A stretch of 64,000 nucleotides of DNA from Clostridia bacterium (GCA_018436095.1 JAHDMJ010000001.1:1-64000), one strand, 5' to 3'; positions 42,891 through 54,240 are shown, numbered from the stretch's first letter. Program-made: numbers and translations. Notes: generated by a model not told the origin, from the letters alone.

Positions 42891-43020
42891 GCCGCAGGCG
42901 GTGCCAGAGCCGCAGGCGGTGCCAGAGCCGCAGGCGGTGCCAGAGCCGCAGGCGGTGCCAGAGCCGCAGGCGGTGCCAGAGCCGCAGGCGGTGCCAGAGC
43001 CGCAGGCGGTGCCAGAGCCG
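42891..43020. repeat. 18-bp tandem repeat (minisatellite)
   Basis: Seven identical copies of GCCGCAGGCGGTGCCAGA, 42891-43016, plus a partial copy. Ends 47 bases from the radA stop. The open frames across it (GTACGS or LRLWHR repeats) are artefacts of the repeat. Confidence 0.95.
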
Positions 43021-43066
43021 CCGCAGCAGCTCATTTCGCCCCTGAAATAGCCATGCCAATTTAACT

Positions 43067-44443
43067 TCAATTCAGAGCCAAAGCCAGCAGCTCGATCAGC
43101 GTGCCTGCCTCCAGTATTTCAATGCCGCTATTCCTGACTTTATTCTTGGTGCCTTTGGGCGCCAGCAGCCGGGTCATGCCCAGCTTCTCCGCTTCCTGAG
43201 CCCGTTTTTCCGGATAGGCCACCGGCCGGACCTCGCCGGCCAAGCCCACCTCTCCCATCACCGCCATTTTTTCCTTGAGAGGCTTATTTTTGAAGCTGGA
43301 GGCTACCGCTACCGCAATAGCTAAATCCATGGCCGGCTCCTGCAGCCGGATACCGCCGGTAATATTAACGTAAGCGTCCTGATTGCCCAGTTTCAGGCCC
43401 GTGCGCTTTTCCAGAACAGCCAGAATCATATTGACCCGGTTGTAATCCGCGCCCGTCACTATCCGACGGGGCTGAGCCAGGCTGGAATTGCTGACCAATG
43501 CCTGAACCTCCGCCAAAAGAGGACGGCTGCCCTCCATGCAGGCCGCCACCGCTGAGCCCGGCGCCGAGGTAGGCCTGTCCGCTAAAAAGGCTAAAGAAGG
43601 ATTCAACACTTCCGTGAGTCCTTCATCCCCCATTTCAAAAACGCCGATTTCAAAGGTAGAGCCGAAGCGATTTTTCACCGTCCGCAATATCCGGTAAGGG
43701 TAGTGGCGTTCCCCCTCAAAATACAGAACTGTGTCCACCATATGCTCCAGCACCCTGGGTCCGGCAATGCTGCCCTCCTTCGTCACATGGCCTACCAGCA
43801 TTACCGGCAGATGGACGGTCTTAGCCAAAGCCCCCAGCCGGGCCGTACACTCCCGAATCTGCACCAAACTGCCGGGGCTGGATTCTAAATCAGGGGCGTA
43901 CATGGTTTGAATGGAATCGACGATCACTAAATCCGGCTGCCGGTTCTCAAGCTGGGCTAAAATAGCTTCCAGATCCGTTTGGGCCCACAACCATAAGCTG
44001 GCCGGGTTGCAGCCCATACGGCTGGCCCGCAGCTTTACTTGCTGTACCGATTCTTCGCCGGTAATATACCAAACCTGCCGGCCCGCAGCCGCCGCCTTCG
44101 AGGCAGCCTGCAAAAGCAAGGTGGATTTGCCGATGCCGGGATCACCGGCCAAAAGCACCAGGGAGCCGGGCACCAGCCCGCCTCCCAGCACTCGGTTTAG
44201 CTCCGCCAGTCCCATATCCATTCGGTTGATGGCCAGATTATCGATGGCCTCCACCGGCTGCGGCCCCTCCTGCTGAGGGGCCATGGCCGGCCGCCGCTTC
44301 TGGTGACTGGCGGCAGCCTTAGCCGGTTCTACCTCTACTTTTTGTTCCATGGTATCCCAGGCGCCGCATTGGCTGCAGCGGCCCAGCCAGCCTACGCTGG
44401 TGTAACCGCAATCACTGCAGACATACTTTGTTTTTGCTTTCAT
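43067..44443 (-). CDS. radA: DNA repair protein RadA/Sms
   Basis: RecA-like ATPase that promotes branch migration in recombination. An N-terminal zinc finger CSDCGYTSVGWLGRCSQCGAWDTM (about 9-32), Walker A GDPGIGKST (about 100-108), the KNRFGS motif (VKNRFGSTFEIGVFEM) and a C-terminal Lon-protease-like domain (about 290-455) are all present. Length 458 fits. Follows clpC by 19 bases on the same strand, which is the classical ctsR-clpC-radA order. Confidence 0.96.
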   Translation of the reverse strand: MKAKTKYVCSDCGYTSVGWLGRCSQCGAWDTMEQKVEVEPAKAAASHQKRRPAMAPQQEGPQPVEAIDNLAINRMDMGLAELNRVLGGGLVPGSLVLLAGDPGIGKSTLLLQAASKAAAAGRQVWYITGEESVQQVKLRASRMGCNPASLWLWAQTDLEAILAQLENRQPDLVIVDSIQTMYAPDLESSPGSLVQIRECTARLGALAKTVHLPVMLVGHVTKEGSIAGPRVLEHMVDTVLYFEGERHYPYRILRTVKNRFGSTFEIGVFEMGDEGLTEVLNPSLAFLADRPTSAPGSAVAACMEGSRPLLAEVQALVSNSSLAQPRRIVTGADYNRVNMILAVLEKRTGLKLGNQDAYVNITGGIRLQEPAMDLAIAVAVASSFKNKPLKEKMAVMGEVGLAGEVRPVAYPEKRAQEAEKLGMTRLLAPKGTKNKVRNSGIEILEAGTLIELLALALN

Positions 44444-44461
44444 GCATTCTGCTCCATTTTA

Positions 44462-47284
44462 TTAGGATTCTTGGCCGGCGGTTTTCTTAGTTTGCCGGGA
44501 TTGGCTTGGCTGCCGGGGCTGCCGGGGTTTCTTGGGCTGATCTAACCCGGCTGTAGATACCTCAGCTCCTGCGCCGTCTGCCTTACTCTTTCCCGCCTTG
44601 GATGCCTTCCCCTCTTTTGCTGCGCCTTTGGCGCCAACTTTAGCAGTCGATTTGCTGCCTGCCGTCTTCGCGGCGGGTTTCGCTTTCCCGGCTCTTTTCG
44701 GCTTGGCTTCCTTTTCCGCCGCAGCCTCAGATCCGCTGCCGCCTTCGCCGTTACCGCCGCCGCTGCTTTCGCCGCCGCTGCCATCTTCACTGCCCCCCTG
44801 GGGCTCCTCCGTCAGCATCCGCATCTTCGGCGTCTCCTTCGTCTCCACCGTCAGCACCAGCCGGCCGTCTTCACCTTCCCCTGCCCACTCGGCCAGGTAA
44901 CCGGTTTTCGGCTCCAGCTCACCCAGAAGCCTTTTTTCCGACAGCTCATCCTCTACAATGCGCTGGATGGCCCGGCGCAAAGGACGGGCGCCATACATGG
45001 GATCCTTGCCTTCCCGCACCAGATGCTGGCGCAGGGCGGGGCCAAACTCCATTTTGATTTCCTGCTCTTCCAGCCGCTTAGACAACTGATCCAGCATCAG
45101 GTTGACGATGGATTGCAGCTCATCATCCTCCAGGCTATGGAATACGATGACCTCATCCAGACGGTTGAGAAACTCCGGCTTAAAGGCCTTCTTGACCTCG
45201 CTCAAAACCTGCGACTTCATCCGCTTATATTCGCCGGAGGCATCGGTGGAAGTCACGAAGCCCATGCTCTTTTCTTTGCGCAAGGTGGCGGCTCCTACGT
45301 TGGAGGTCATGATTAAAATAGCATTGCGGCAATTGACGGTACGGCCTTTGGAATCCGTCAGCCGGCCATCCTCCAGCACTTGCAGCAGCGTATTGAACAC
45401 ATCGGGATGAGCCTTTTCGATCTCATCCAGCAAAATTACGGTGTAAGGCCGCCGCCGCAGGGCCTCCGTCAACTGTCCGCCCTCATCATGGCCGATGTAT
45501 CCGGGAGGCGCCCCCAGCATCCGGGAAACGGTATGCTTCTCCATGTATTCCGACATATCCAGGCGGATCATGGCGTTTTCATCACCGAACATGGCCTGGG
45601 CAATGGCCTTGGCCAGCTCCGTCTTACCTACGCCGGTGGGACCGGCAAAAATAAAGCTGCCGATGGGCCGGCGGGGATCCCGCAGGCCGGCGCCGGAGCG
45701 GCGGATAGCCTTGGCAATAGCCGTCACCGCTTCATTTTGGCCGATGACCCGATTGTGCAGAATTTTTTCCAAATCCAGAAGGCGTTTAGCGTCCTCCTGG
45801 GCAATCTGGTTGGTGGGAATACCGGTCCAGAGGGACACCACATTAGCTATATCCTCCCTGGTTACCTGGTTGCCCTGCTGCTGCCGGTATTTGTCCCAGT
45901 TGGTCTGCCAGTTCTCCACTTCCTTTTGCAGCTGGATTTCCTCTTGCCGCAACTGGCCGGCTTTAATGTAATCCTGCTCTATAATAGCCGCTTCTTTAGC
46001 AGCCTTCAACTGCTCCAGCTTCTTCTCCCGCTCCTGAATCTCCGGCGGCATAGTATTGCAGCGGAGCCGCACCTTGGAGGCCGCCTCGTCGATGAGGTCG
46101 ATGGCCTTATCCGGCAGGAAACGGTCGGTAATGTAACGGTCCGACATTTTAACGGCAGCTTCAAGAGCATCGTCCTGAATGGACACCTGATGGAAGGTTT
46201 CGTACAAGGGCCGCAGGCCCTGCAGAATTTTCAGGGCGTCCTCTTTAGTAGGCTCTTCCACCATCACCGGCTGGAAGCGGCGTTCCAAAGCCGGGTCTTT
46301 TTCCACGTGCTTGCGGAACTCATCTAAAGTAGTGGCGCCGATAGCCTGGAGCTCGCCCCGGGCCAAAGCCGGCTTCAAAATATTGGCGGCGTCGATGGCC
46401 CCCTCGGCAGCACCGGCCCCGATCAGCGTATGCATCTCATCAATAAACAAAATGATATTGCCGGAGGAGCGGATTTCATCCATGACCTTTTTCAACCGTT
46501 CCTCAAAATCCCCCCGGTACTTGGAACCCGCCACCAAGGAAGCCATATCAAGGGCAATTACCCGTTTTTTCTTGATGGCTTCCGGTACGTCTCCTTTGAC
46601 AATGCTGGCAGCCAGACCTTCCACAATAGCGGTTTTACCCACCCCCGGCTCTCCCAGCAGCACCGGATTATTTTTTGTACGGCGGCAGGTAATCTGAATC
46701 ACCCGTTGGATCTCTTTTTCCCGGCCGATCACCGGATCGATTTTTCCCTGACGGCATAGCTCCGTCAAATCCCGGCCGTAATCGTCCAAATTCGGAGTGC
46801 TGCTTTCCCGGCCGCCGCTTTTGCCGGCCAGGGTGTCGGAGCCGTTTTGGCCCCCTAAAGCCATGAGAACGGCTTTACGCAGAGCATCGGGGCTGATGCC
46901 TAAATCTGCCAGGGCTTGCAGGGCAATGCCCTCCTCCTCCTGAGCCAAAGCCAGCAAAAGATGCTCGCTGCCTACGTAAGACATATTCAAGCGCAGAGCT
47001 TCATTGCGGGCCCGTTCCACCAGCATCTTCAGCCGGGGCGTCATATAAAGGAATCCGGCGCCGCCGACTTTTTCCTGAGGCGACATATCGTTGATCACCC
47101 GGCGCAAACCGGCATAATCCACCTTGCACTCTTGGAGCACGTGGGAAGCCACGGTGCCCTTTTCTCTGCTGATCGCTAATAACAAATGGTCTGTACCTAC
47201 GCCGCTTTGGCCCAGGCGGCGGGCTTCCTCCGCTGCACCCTGGGTCACCAGCCAGCGGGCTCTTTCCGTATATCCTTGAAACAT
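44462..47284 (-). CDS. clpC: ClpC-type AAA+ unfoldase with a long lysine/alanine-rich tail
   Basis: Hsp100 chaperone that feeds ClpP. Clp-N domain (about 1-145), first AAA+ module (Walker A GEPGVGKT near 210, Walker B IILFIDE), UVR-containing middle domain (about 415-480), second AAA+ module (GPTGVGKT near 555; [14 protein letters not shown]) and a normal D2-small domain ending near residue 820. A tail of about 115 residues follows: first acidic Gly/Ser/Glu-rich (about 830-855), then Lys-Ala-rich repeats ([20 protein letters not shown] style), histone H1-like. ClpC relatives stop near 810-825. The gene follows ctsR after 135 bp; mcsA and mcsB are absent. Confidence 0.95.
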   Translation of the reverse strand: MFQGYTERARWLVTQGAAEEARRLGQSGVGTDHLLLAISREKGTVASHVLQECKVDYAGLRRVINDMSPQEKVGGAGFLYMTPRLKMLVERARNEALRLNMSYVGSEHLLLALAQEEEGIALQALADLGISPDALRKAVLMALGGQNGSDTLAGKSGGRESSTPNLDDYGRDLTELCRQGKIDPVIGREKEIQRVIQITCRRTKNNPVLLGEPGVGKTAIVEGLAASIVKGDVPEAIKKKRVIALDMASLVAGSKYRGDFEERLKKVMDEIRSSGNIILFIDEMHTLIGAGAAEGAIDAANILKPALARGELQAIGATTLDEFRKHVEKDPALERRFQPVMVEEPTKEDALKILQGLRPLYETFHQVSIQDDALEAAVKMSDRYITDRFLPDKAIDLIDEAASKVRLRCNTMPPEIQEREKKLEQLKAAKEAAIIEQDYIKAGQLRQEEIQLQKEVENWQTNWDKYRQQQGNQVTREDIANVVSLWTGIPTNQIAQEDAKRLLDLEKILHNRVIGQNEAVTAIAKAIRRSGAGLRDPRRPIGSFIFAGPTGVGKTELAKAIAQAMFGDENAMIRLDMSEYMEKHTVSRMLGAPPGYIGHDEGGQLTEALRRRPYTVILLDEIEKAHPDVFNTLLQVLEDGRLTDSKGRTVNCRNAILIMTSNVGAATLRKEKSMGFVTSTDASGEYKRMKSQVLSEVKKAFKPEFLNRLDEVIVFHSLEDDELQSIVNLMLDQLSKRLEEQEIKMEFGPALRQHLVREGKDPMYGARPLRRAIQRIVEDELSEKRLLGELEPKTGYLAEWAGEGEDGRLVLTVETKETPKMRMLTEEPQGGSEDGSGGESSGGGNGEGGSGSEAAAEKEAKPKRAGKAKPAAKTAGSKSTAKVGAKGAAKEGKASKAGKSKADGAGAEVSTAGLDQPKKPRQPRQPSQSRQTKKTAGQES

Positions 47285-47419
47285 AAAATATCCCCACTTT
47301 CTCCGGATTCTGCCTCCCGTACCCTGCCGCCTCTAAAGCTATCACAAAGCACTGGTTTTTCCGGTCACCTTTTTATTGTATTCCTTCTGTAGATTTTACA
47401 TACTCTTGTCCTGTATCGA

Positions 47420-47887
47420 CTACTGGGCGTCCATGCGAAATAATGTGTTGATTGCCGTCAATAGCAGCCTGGCTCTTAATTGGTCTTGCTCCCGGCGGTC
47501 ACCGGCCAAGACCTGGCGGTCCAGCATAGCCCGCAGCAGCAAAAACTCCCTGTCGGTAATAATGCCTTCTTCCTGCAGCCTGCGCAGCATGCCTTCCGCC
47601 TCGCCCTGGCCGATTCCCTCGTCTTTGGCAGAAAATGCGTCCATATCATCGGCGGACAAATCATCCCAGGACAGCTTGACTATCTTCAAATAACCGCCGC
47701 CCCCCCGCCGGCTTTCCACAATATAGCCTTGGGTAGGGGTGAAACGGGTACTTAACACATAATTGATCTGAGAAGGCACACAGCGGAAAATCTCTGCCAG
47801 TTGGCTGCGCTGCAACTCAACAAAATCCTGGGCTTCCAGCAGCTCCTTCAGGTATTCTTCAATTTGTCCGGCCAAACTCCTGACCAT
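47420..47887 (-). CDS. ctsR: CtsR heat-shock repressor
   Basis: Class III stress-gene repressor of 155 residues. N-terminal winged helix with LAGQIEEYLKELLEAQDFVELQRSQLAEIFRCVPSQINYVLSTRFTPTQGYIVESRRGGGGYLKI, including the glycine-rich wing tip RGGGG that contacts DNA and senses heat. ATG 47887 follows AGGTCAGGTG; a further in-frame ATG at 47896 is possible. Divergent box upstream indicates autoregulation. The McsA/McsB arginine-kinase pair that normally follows is missing, so CtsR would rely on its own wing as thermosensor. Confidence 0.94.
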   Translation of the reverse strand: MVRSLAGQIEEYLKELLEAQDFVELQRSQLAEIFRCVPSQINYVLSTRFTPTQGYIVESRRGGGGYLKIVKLSWDDLSADDMDAFSAKDEGIGQGEAEGMLRRLQEEGIITDREFLLLRAMLDRQVLAGDRREQDQLRARLLLTAINTLFRMDAQ

Positions 47888-47924
47888 AGGTATCACCTGA
47901 CCTTTCCTGACATTGAAGTTATTA

Positions 47925-47941
47925 TATCAAAGATGGTCAAA
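47925..47941. promoter_or_regulatory. CtsR operator
   Basis: TATCAAA-GAT-GGTCAAA: two heptads separated by three bases, matching the tandem CtsR site (GGTCAAA NAN GGTCAAA) except for the first two bases. It lies 38 bases upstream of ctsR. Confidence 0.75.
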
Positions 47942-48081
47942 AAATGCAAGAACCAAGGTAACGGGAAAAAGACCAAACCAACCCTTCCGTTGGCACCCTA
48001 TTATCTCAAATTGTCCACGCTCCGCCGCCGCCAAGGGGCCCCGCCGGGGGACAAGCTTACCGGCGCCCCCTTGAAGCTACA

Positions 48082-48117
48082 GAAAAAGTCCACCTGCATT
48101 GCTGCAAATGGACTTCG
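48082..48117 (-). terminator. Terminator after the first GAPDH gene
   Basis: Stem GAAGTCCA / TGGACTTT with inner pairing, then T residues on the minus strand. Located about 110 bases after the stop codon. Confidence 0.7.
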
Positions 48118-48224
48118 CTAATGTGTTTACTTTTGTTTGCTGATTGAAAGCTTCTGCCTCTGCTTTTCCTTCGGCCTTCCGCTTTATTGCAGCCTCAGAC
48201 TTTGCTTTGACCTTCCGCCTGCCT

Positions 48225-49244
<1,020 letters not shown>

Positions 49245-49355
49245 TTATAAAATTACTATATCTATAGCTGTATATTGGTTATTATACTATATCTCCGAAA
49301 TGTAATACAGAGGGCCGTCAATAAATTTTATTTGCAAGCAATCGGCTCAGCCTAA

Positions 49356-49387
49356 CAAAAAGAAGCTGTCAACCTGACAGCTTCTTT
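49356..49387 (-). terminator. Terminator of the hppA region
   Basis: Twelve-base perfect stem AAAGAAGCTGTC / GACAGCTTCTTT, loop AACCT, then TTTTTG on the minus strand; 60 bases after the small membrane protein gene. Confidence 0.9.
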
Positions 49388-49449
49388 AAATATAATTTTA
49401 CTTTACGCGTACCGCAGGCCGAAGCACCTGCATCTGATGCCCGTCCTCT

Positions 49450-49641
49450 TCAGCGCTTGCGCTTATTGCCTCCCCAGATTCTGCCGGTTTTGACAACAGC
49501 CACAGCCACTAAAGCGATGGCGATAAGAATCAAGGGAATACCGATTATATCCGGCACCGGCCTGACAAATTTGCTGAATAAGGTATAGGCCACATAAAGC
49601 AATACGCCGATAGCGCCGATAATATTGTACTTGTCCTTCAT
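49450..49641 (-). CDS. Small two-helix membrane protein
   Basis: A 63-residue protein with two hydrophobic segments (about 7-24 and 30-50) and a strongly basic tail (KTGRIWGGNKRKR). No family recognised. It lies 25 bases after hppA on the same strand, followed by a terminator, and probably is the last gene of that transcript. ATG follows AGAGCTTAGTC, a weak ribosome site. Confidence 0.6.
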   Translation of the reverse strand: MKDKYNIIGAIGVLLYVAYTLFSKFVRPVPDIIGIPLILIAIALVAVAVVKTGRIWGGNKRKR

Positions 49642-49666
49642 GACTAAGCTCTTTTCCTATCCGAAA

Positions 49667-51682
49667 TCAGGAAAACAGAGGTGCAAAAACCAAGGCCACA
49701 ATGGTCATGAGCTTGATCAAAATATTGATTGAAGGGCCGGAGGTGTCTTTGAAAGGATCGCCTACGGTGTCGCCGTTGACAGCAGCCGCATGAGCTTCGG
49801 AGCCCTTGCCGCCATAATTGCCGGCTTCGATGTATTTCTTGGCATTATCCCAGGCGCCGCCGGCATTGGCCATCATGACGGCCAGAATAAAGCCGGAAGC
49901 AGTGGCGCCGGCCAGCAGGCCGCCCAAAGCCTCCTTACCTAAGGCGATACCGACGAATAAGGGCACCAGAACAGCCATAACGCCGGGAATAATCATTTCT
50001 TTAATGGCAGCAGCAGTGCTGATGCTGACACAAGTAGCATAATCGGGTTTGGCAGTGCCTTCCATAATACCGGGGATGCTGCGGAACTGGCGGCGGACTT
50101 CCTCGATCATCTGACCGGCTGCCCGGCTTACTGCGGACATGGTCATAGCGGAGAAAAGATAAGGCAGCATGGCGCCAATAAAGAGACCGGCTACTACCAT
50201 AGGAATCATCAGTGACATATCCGCCACATCCATGCCTACGGCCTGGGTGTATGCGGAGAACAGGGCTAAAGCCGTCAGGGCGGCAGAGCCGATAGCAAAA
50301 CCTTTACCTACGGCAGCAGTAGTGTTGCCCACGGCATCCAAGGTATCAGTGATTTTGCGGACGCTGGCATCCAAACCGGCCATCTCGGCAATACCGCCGG
50401 CATTATCGGCCACAGGGCCGTAAGCGTCTACCGCCACTACCATGCCGGTAGTAGACAGCATACCTACGGCAGCTAAAGCAATGCCGTAGAGACCGGCAAA
50501 CTTATAAGATAAAATAATAGCAACTACGACGCAGATTACCGGCAAAGCGGTGGACATCATGCCCTGAGCCAAACCGGAAATGATGTTTGTAGCCGTACCT
50601 GTTTGCGAAGATCTGGCAATTTCCTGAACCGGCTTAAAGTCGCCGGAGGTATAATATTCGGTAATTTTACCGATGAGCACACCGGCTACCAGGCCCACCA
50701 CACAGGCGATAAAGGTGCCGAAAGCGCTGACATTGGCATTGTCTTTTAAGAATATATTGCATAGGAAGTAAATAGCCACGAAGGTAATGACGGCTGCCAC
50801 CATCTCGCCGGTATTTAATGCCCTGGCAGCTTTACTGCTATCATTGGTCTTTACAAAGAAGGAGCCGATAATGCAGGCAACAATACCGGCAGCGGCGATC
50901 ATAAAGGGCAGGATCAGAGCCCCGGCGCCATAATTCATGGAGGCGGCCAAAGCCATGGCAGCGATGATGGATCCGCAATAGGATTCAAACAAGTCGGCAC
51001 CCATACCGGCTACGTCGCCTACGTTGTCACCTACGTTGTCGGCGATAACGGCAGGGTTTCTGGGATCGTCTTCCGGAATACCGGCTTCGACTTTGCCTAC
51101 CAGGTCGGCGCCAACGTCGGCAGCTTTGGTATAGATACCGCCGCCTACCCGGGCAAACAAAGCGATGGAGCTGGCGCCCAGAGCAAAACCGTTGATAACG
51201 CTGGGATTATCAAAAAGCAGGCAAACAATGCTGAGGCCAATGAGGCCCAGACCCACCACGGCCATGCCCATAACAGCGCCGCCGGAAAAAGCCACATTCA
51301 GCGCGGAATTGGCATCTTTGCGGGCAGCGGCAGCAGTACGTACGTTAGCTTTGGTAGCAACGTTCATGCCGATATAGCCGGCGCCCACAGAACAAACGGC
51401 GCCGATAACAAAGGCTATAGCGGTGGAAGGCTGCAAGCTGTCGGCGCCGGGGGTCATAAAGCCCACTACGGTAATGGCAACCGCTACGGCGATCACAAAG
51501 ATCACCAAAGTCTTGTACTCCCGGAATAAAAAGGCCATAGCTCCTTCATGAATGGCGGCCGCGATCTCTTTCATTTTGTCGGTGCCGGCATCCATTTTGG
51601 TGATTTTACTGGTCAGATAAAAAGCGAATAATAATGCCAAAACACCAGTACAACCACCGATCACAATTAATTGTGAATCCAT
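49667..51682 (-). CDS. hppA: Membrane-bound pyrophosphatase, K+-dependent type
   Basis: Ion-pumping pyrophosphatase of 671 residues with about 16 helices. Catalytic motifs: the loop [46 protein letters not shown] and the C-terminal [15 protein letters not shown]. The subfamily switch site reads [10 protein letters not shown], with Ala where K+-independent enzymes have Lys, so K+-dependent pumping (H+ or Na+) is expected. It lies downstream of secG and the glycolytic genes, where it would recover energy from pyrophosphate. Confidence 0.96.
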   Translation of the reverse strand: MDSQLIVIGGCTGVLALLFAFYLTSKITKMDAGTDKMKEIAAAIHEGAMAFLFREYKTLVIFVIAVAVAITVVGFMTPGADSLQPSTAIAFVIGAVCSVGAGYIGMNVATKANVRTAAAARKDANSALNVAFSGGAVMGMAVVGLGLIGLSIVCLLFDNPSVINGFALGASSIALFARVGGGIYTKAADVGADLVGKVEAGIPEDDPRNPAVIADNVGDNVGDVAGMGADLFESYCGSIIAAMALAASMNYGAGALILPFMIAAAGIVACIIGSFFVKTNDSSKAARALNTGEMVAAVITFVAIYFLCNIFLKDNANVSAFGTFIACVVGLVAGVLIGKITEYYTSGDFKPVQEIARSSQTGTATNIISGLAQGMMSTALPVICVVVAIILSYKFAGLYGIALAAVGMLSTTGMVVAVDAYGPVADNAGGIAEMAGLDASVRKITDTLDAVGNTTAAVGKGFAIGSAALTALALFSAYTQAVGMDVADMSLMIPMVVAGLFIGAMLPYLFSAMTMSAVSRAAGQMIEEVRRQFRSIPGIMEGTAKPDYATCVSISTAAAIKEMIIPGVMAVLVPLFVGIALGKEALGGLLAGATASGFILAVMMANAGGAWDNAKKYIEAGNYGGKGSEAHAAAVNGDTVGDPFKDTSGPSINILIKLMTIVALVFAPLFS

Positions 51683-51766
51683 GATGTATTTCTCCTCCTT
51701 AAATTCTTTAAGACGCCGGTTTCAGCCAACGCCCCATTGATATCCCTCATTTATAACATGCAAATT

Positions 51767-51988
51767 TTATAGCATGCATAAAATCAACGTCAATACTAAG
51801 AATCCTACGGCACAGCCGGTGGAAATCTTCTTCAGCAGCTCGTCCATGCCTTTTTTATTGCCGCCAAACAGCGTCTCGGCGCCGCCGGTTATGCTGCCTA
51901 AGCCTGCCGTACTGCCGGACTGCAACAGTACCGTGGCAATCAAGCCGATACAAGAAATAATCTGCAGCACCAGTATAAAAGTCTTCAT
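51767..51988 (-). CDS. secG: Preprotein translocase subunit SecG
   Basis: A 73-residue protein with two hydrophobic helices (about 3-22 and 52-72) and the family loop LLQSGSTAGLGSITGGAETLFGGNKKGMDELL. Follows tpiA as in many Firmicutes. Part of the SecYEG channel. ATG follows GGAGG at a good distance. Confidence 0.95.
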   Translation of the reverse strand: MKTFILVLQIISCIGLIATVLLQSGSTAGLGSITGGAETLFGGNKKGMDELLKKISTGCAVGFLVLTLILCML

Positions 51989-52127
51989 TGTCCCTTTAAG
52001 CCTCCTTACATTGCATGATGAGTAACAGAGTTATTTTATCACATGGCATGAGTCGTTACAAGAGACTTCTTGCGCACTTGTAAAGTCTCTCTCGACTTCC
52101 CATGTTCCTTGAGGATCTATTGCGGCT

Positions 52128-52916
52128 TTAAGCCTTCAGTGCTGCCACCGCTTGCAGCATCTGCCAGAAGGAGGCGGCCTGGAGTCCGGCGCCGCCGATC
52201 AAAGCTCCGTCTATGTCCGGCATGGCCAGATAGCCCGCCACATTTTCCGGTTTCACGCTGCCGCCGTATTGGATGCGGACTTTCGCCGCCTCGTCCGGGC
52301 CATAGGTCTCCGCCAGCCACTGGCGCAGCAAAGCGATGGTTTCCTGGGCGTCTTGGGGGCTGGCGCTTTCACCGGTACCGATGGCCCAGATGGGCTCATA
52401 GGCTACGACCAAAGTATCGCAGACCTCCGGGCCCAAGCCCGATAAAGCGGCTGCCAACTGGCCCCGGCAAAATGCCGCCGTTTCTCCCCGCCGGCGCTGT
52501 TCCAAGGTTTCGCCTACACATAGAATAGGCTTTAGCCCGTATTCCAGAGCGGCTTTGATTTTTTCGTTCAGTAATTCGTCTGTCTCGCCCAATATCTGGC
52601 GGCGTTCGGAATGGCCGATGATCACATAGGAAGCCCCTTCGGCCTTCAGCATCAGGGGCGAAACCTCGCCGGTAAAGGCCCCTTCTTTGCGGGGATAGAG
52701 GTTTTGGCCCCCCGTGGCCACTGCCGTGCCTTTCGTAGCCGCCGCAAAAGCAGGCAAGGCGGTGAAAGGAGGACAAACCAAGATCTCTACTTGCTCCTGC
52801 AGGAGGTACTGAGAGGACTGTTCCTGCAAGTAGGACAATAACTGATCAGCAAACTCCTTTGCTTCGGCTGCAGTTTTGTACATCTTCCAATTGGCGGCTA
52901 AAATCGGTTTGCGCAT
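52128..52916 (-). CDS. tpiA: Triosephosphate isomerase
   Basis: Interconverts dihydroxyacetone phosphate and glyceraldehyde 3-phosphate (262 residues). RKPILAANWKMYK (Asn and Lys of the active site), VIIGHSERRQILGET (His), the catalytic Glu in VVAYEPIWAIGTGESASP with the flexible loop 6, and IQYGGSVKPENVAGYL are intact. Start ATG 52916 (52922 is possible; both share GGAAGGTGG). The operon continues from pgk after about 90 bases. No phosphoglycerate mutase or enolase follows, unlike the usual clostridial order. Confidence 0.96.
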   Translation of the reverse strand: MRKPILAANWKMYKTAAEAKEFADQLLSYLQEQSSQYLLQEQVEILVCPPFTALPAFAAATKGTAVATGGQNLYPRKEGAFTGEVSPLMLKAEGASYVIIGHSERRQILGETDELLNEKIKAALEYGLKPILCVGETLEQRRRGETAAFCRGQLAAALSGLGPEVCDTLVVAYEPIWAIGTGESASPQDAQETIALLRQWLAETYGPDEAAKVRIQYGGSVKPENVAGYLAMPDIDGALIGGAGLQAASFWQMLQAVAALKA

Positions 52917-53004
52917 AACCATCCACCTTCCTTATTATCTTTGCCTATCCTTATTTATCTTCGCCTATCCCTATTTATCTTCATCTATCCTGTTCACATC
53001 TGCC

Positions 53005-54240
53005 CTATTTGTCCTGCAGAATCTCAATGCCTGGCAGCTTCTTGCCTTCCAGCAGCTCCAGGGAAGCGCCGCCGCCGGTGGACAAATGGCTCATCTGCTC
53101 ACCGTAACCAGCCTGCATCACTGCCGCCACCGCATCGCCGCCGCCCACTATCGTCATGGCCGGTGAAGCAGCCATGGCCCGGGCCACCCCTGCGGAGCCT
53201 TTGGCAAAAGCCGGCATTTCATAGACGCCAAGGGGACCGTTCCAGATGATCGTTGCCGCCTGGTCAAAAACGGCAGACCAGGCCTTCACCGTGGCCGGGC
53301 CGATGTCCAAAGCCATCCAGCCTGCCGGCACCCGGTCGCAGGCTACTATTTTTGTGGCGGCGTCCTCACTGAAGCGGTCGGCCACCACTAAATCCTCAGG
53401 ATAATAAATCTGGCAACGGTTCTGCTTCTGACCGCCTTTACCAATGCCGCTTTCACTTTGGCTATCCTCGCCAAGGCCGCCGACAGGTTCCATCATTTCC
53501 CGGGCAATATGCAGTTTATCCGACTCTATTTTGGAAGCGCCCATATCCTTGCCTTGAGCAGCCAGCAAGGTATTGGCCATAGCGCCGCCAAAGAGCAAAT
53601 AGTCGGCTTTACCGGCCAGATTCTCAATCAAGGCAATCTTATCGGAGACTTTGGAACCTCCCATTACCACCGCTAAGGGCCTCTTCGGCTGGTCAACAGC
53701 TTCCTGCAAAAAAGTGATTTCTTTCTCCATCAGAAAACCGGCAATGGCCGGCAAAAAGTGGCCTACGCCCTCTGTGGAGCAATGGGCTCGATGAGCCGTG
53801 CCGAAGGCGTCATTGATATAAACGTCTCCCAAGGAAGCCAAAAAACGGCTAAAGCCGGGATCGTTTTTTTCTTCTTGGGGCCAAAAACGAATATTTTCCA
53901 GCAGGGCCACCTGGCCGGGAGCCACCGCCGCCGCAGCGGTTTTGACCTCGCCTTCGCTGCCATAAGGAATATGGATTACGGAACGGCCTAACTTAGCCGT
54001 CAGATACTCGGCTACCGGCTTTACGCTCATTTCCGCCACCGGCTGGCCTTTGGGCCGGCCCAAATGGGTCATGATGATCAGTGCAGCCCCTTGACCCAAG
54101 ATGTATTCGATAGTGGGCAGCTCCGCCCGGATTCTGGTATCGTCGCCTACCTTCCCCTCTTTAATCGGAACATTGAGTTCCGACCGCAGCAAAACCCGCT
54201 TGCCTTTTAAATCTATGTCCCGCAAGGTTTTTTTAGCCAT
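53005..54240 (-). CDS. pgk: Phosphoglycerate kinase with a short insert
   Basis: Substrate-level ATP synthesis in glycolysis (411 residues). KKTLRDIDLKGKRVLLRSELNVP at the N-terminus, HLGRPKGQP, NDAFGTAHRAHCST, MGGSKVSDKI and GGGDAVAAVMQAG are family motifs. An insert of about 26 residues (near 250-276: GLGEDSQSESGIGKGGQKQN) splits the segment before YYPEDLVVADRFSEDA, where other Pgk proteins have only a few residues. ATG 54240 overlaps the gap stop by eight bases with AGAGGTG as ribosome site. Confidence 0.95.
   Translation of the reverse strand: MAKKTLRDIDLKGKRVLLRSELNVPIKEGKVGDDTRIRAELPTIEYILGQGAALIIMTHLGRPKGQPVAEMSVKPVAEYLTAKLGRSVIHIPYGSEGEVKTAAAAVAPGQVALLENIRFWPQEEKNDPGFSRFLASLGDVYINDAFGTAHRAHCSTEGVGHFLPAIAGFLMEKEITFLQEAVDQPKRPLAVVMGGSKVSDKIALIENLAGKADYLLFGGAMANTLLAAQGKDMGASKIESDKLHIAREMMEPVGGLGEDSQSESGIGKGGQKQNRCQIYYPEDLVVADRFSEDAATKIVACDRVPAGWMALDIGPATVKAWSAVFDQAATIIWNGPLGVYEMPAFAKGSAGVARAMAASPAMTIVGGGDAVAAVMQAGYGEQMSHLSTGGGASLELLEGKKLPGIEILQDK

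Noticed and set aside
42792-43070. Coding frames with GTACGS or LRLWHR repeats
   Set aside because: They are products of the 18-bp tandem repeat, which stays open in several frames; no start signal or homology supports a protein.
45380-46327. 315-codon plus-strand frame inside clpC
   Set aside because: Antisense shadow of ClpC, which is certain from its motifs.
52054-52110. Terminator after tpiA
   Set aside because: AGAGACTT / AAGTCTCT can pair, but no T tract follows and transcription probably continues to secG.
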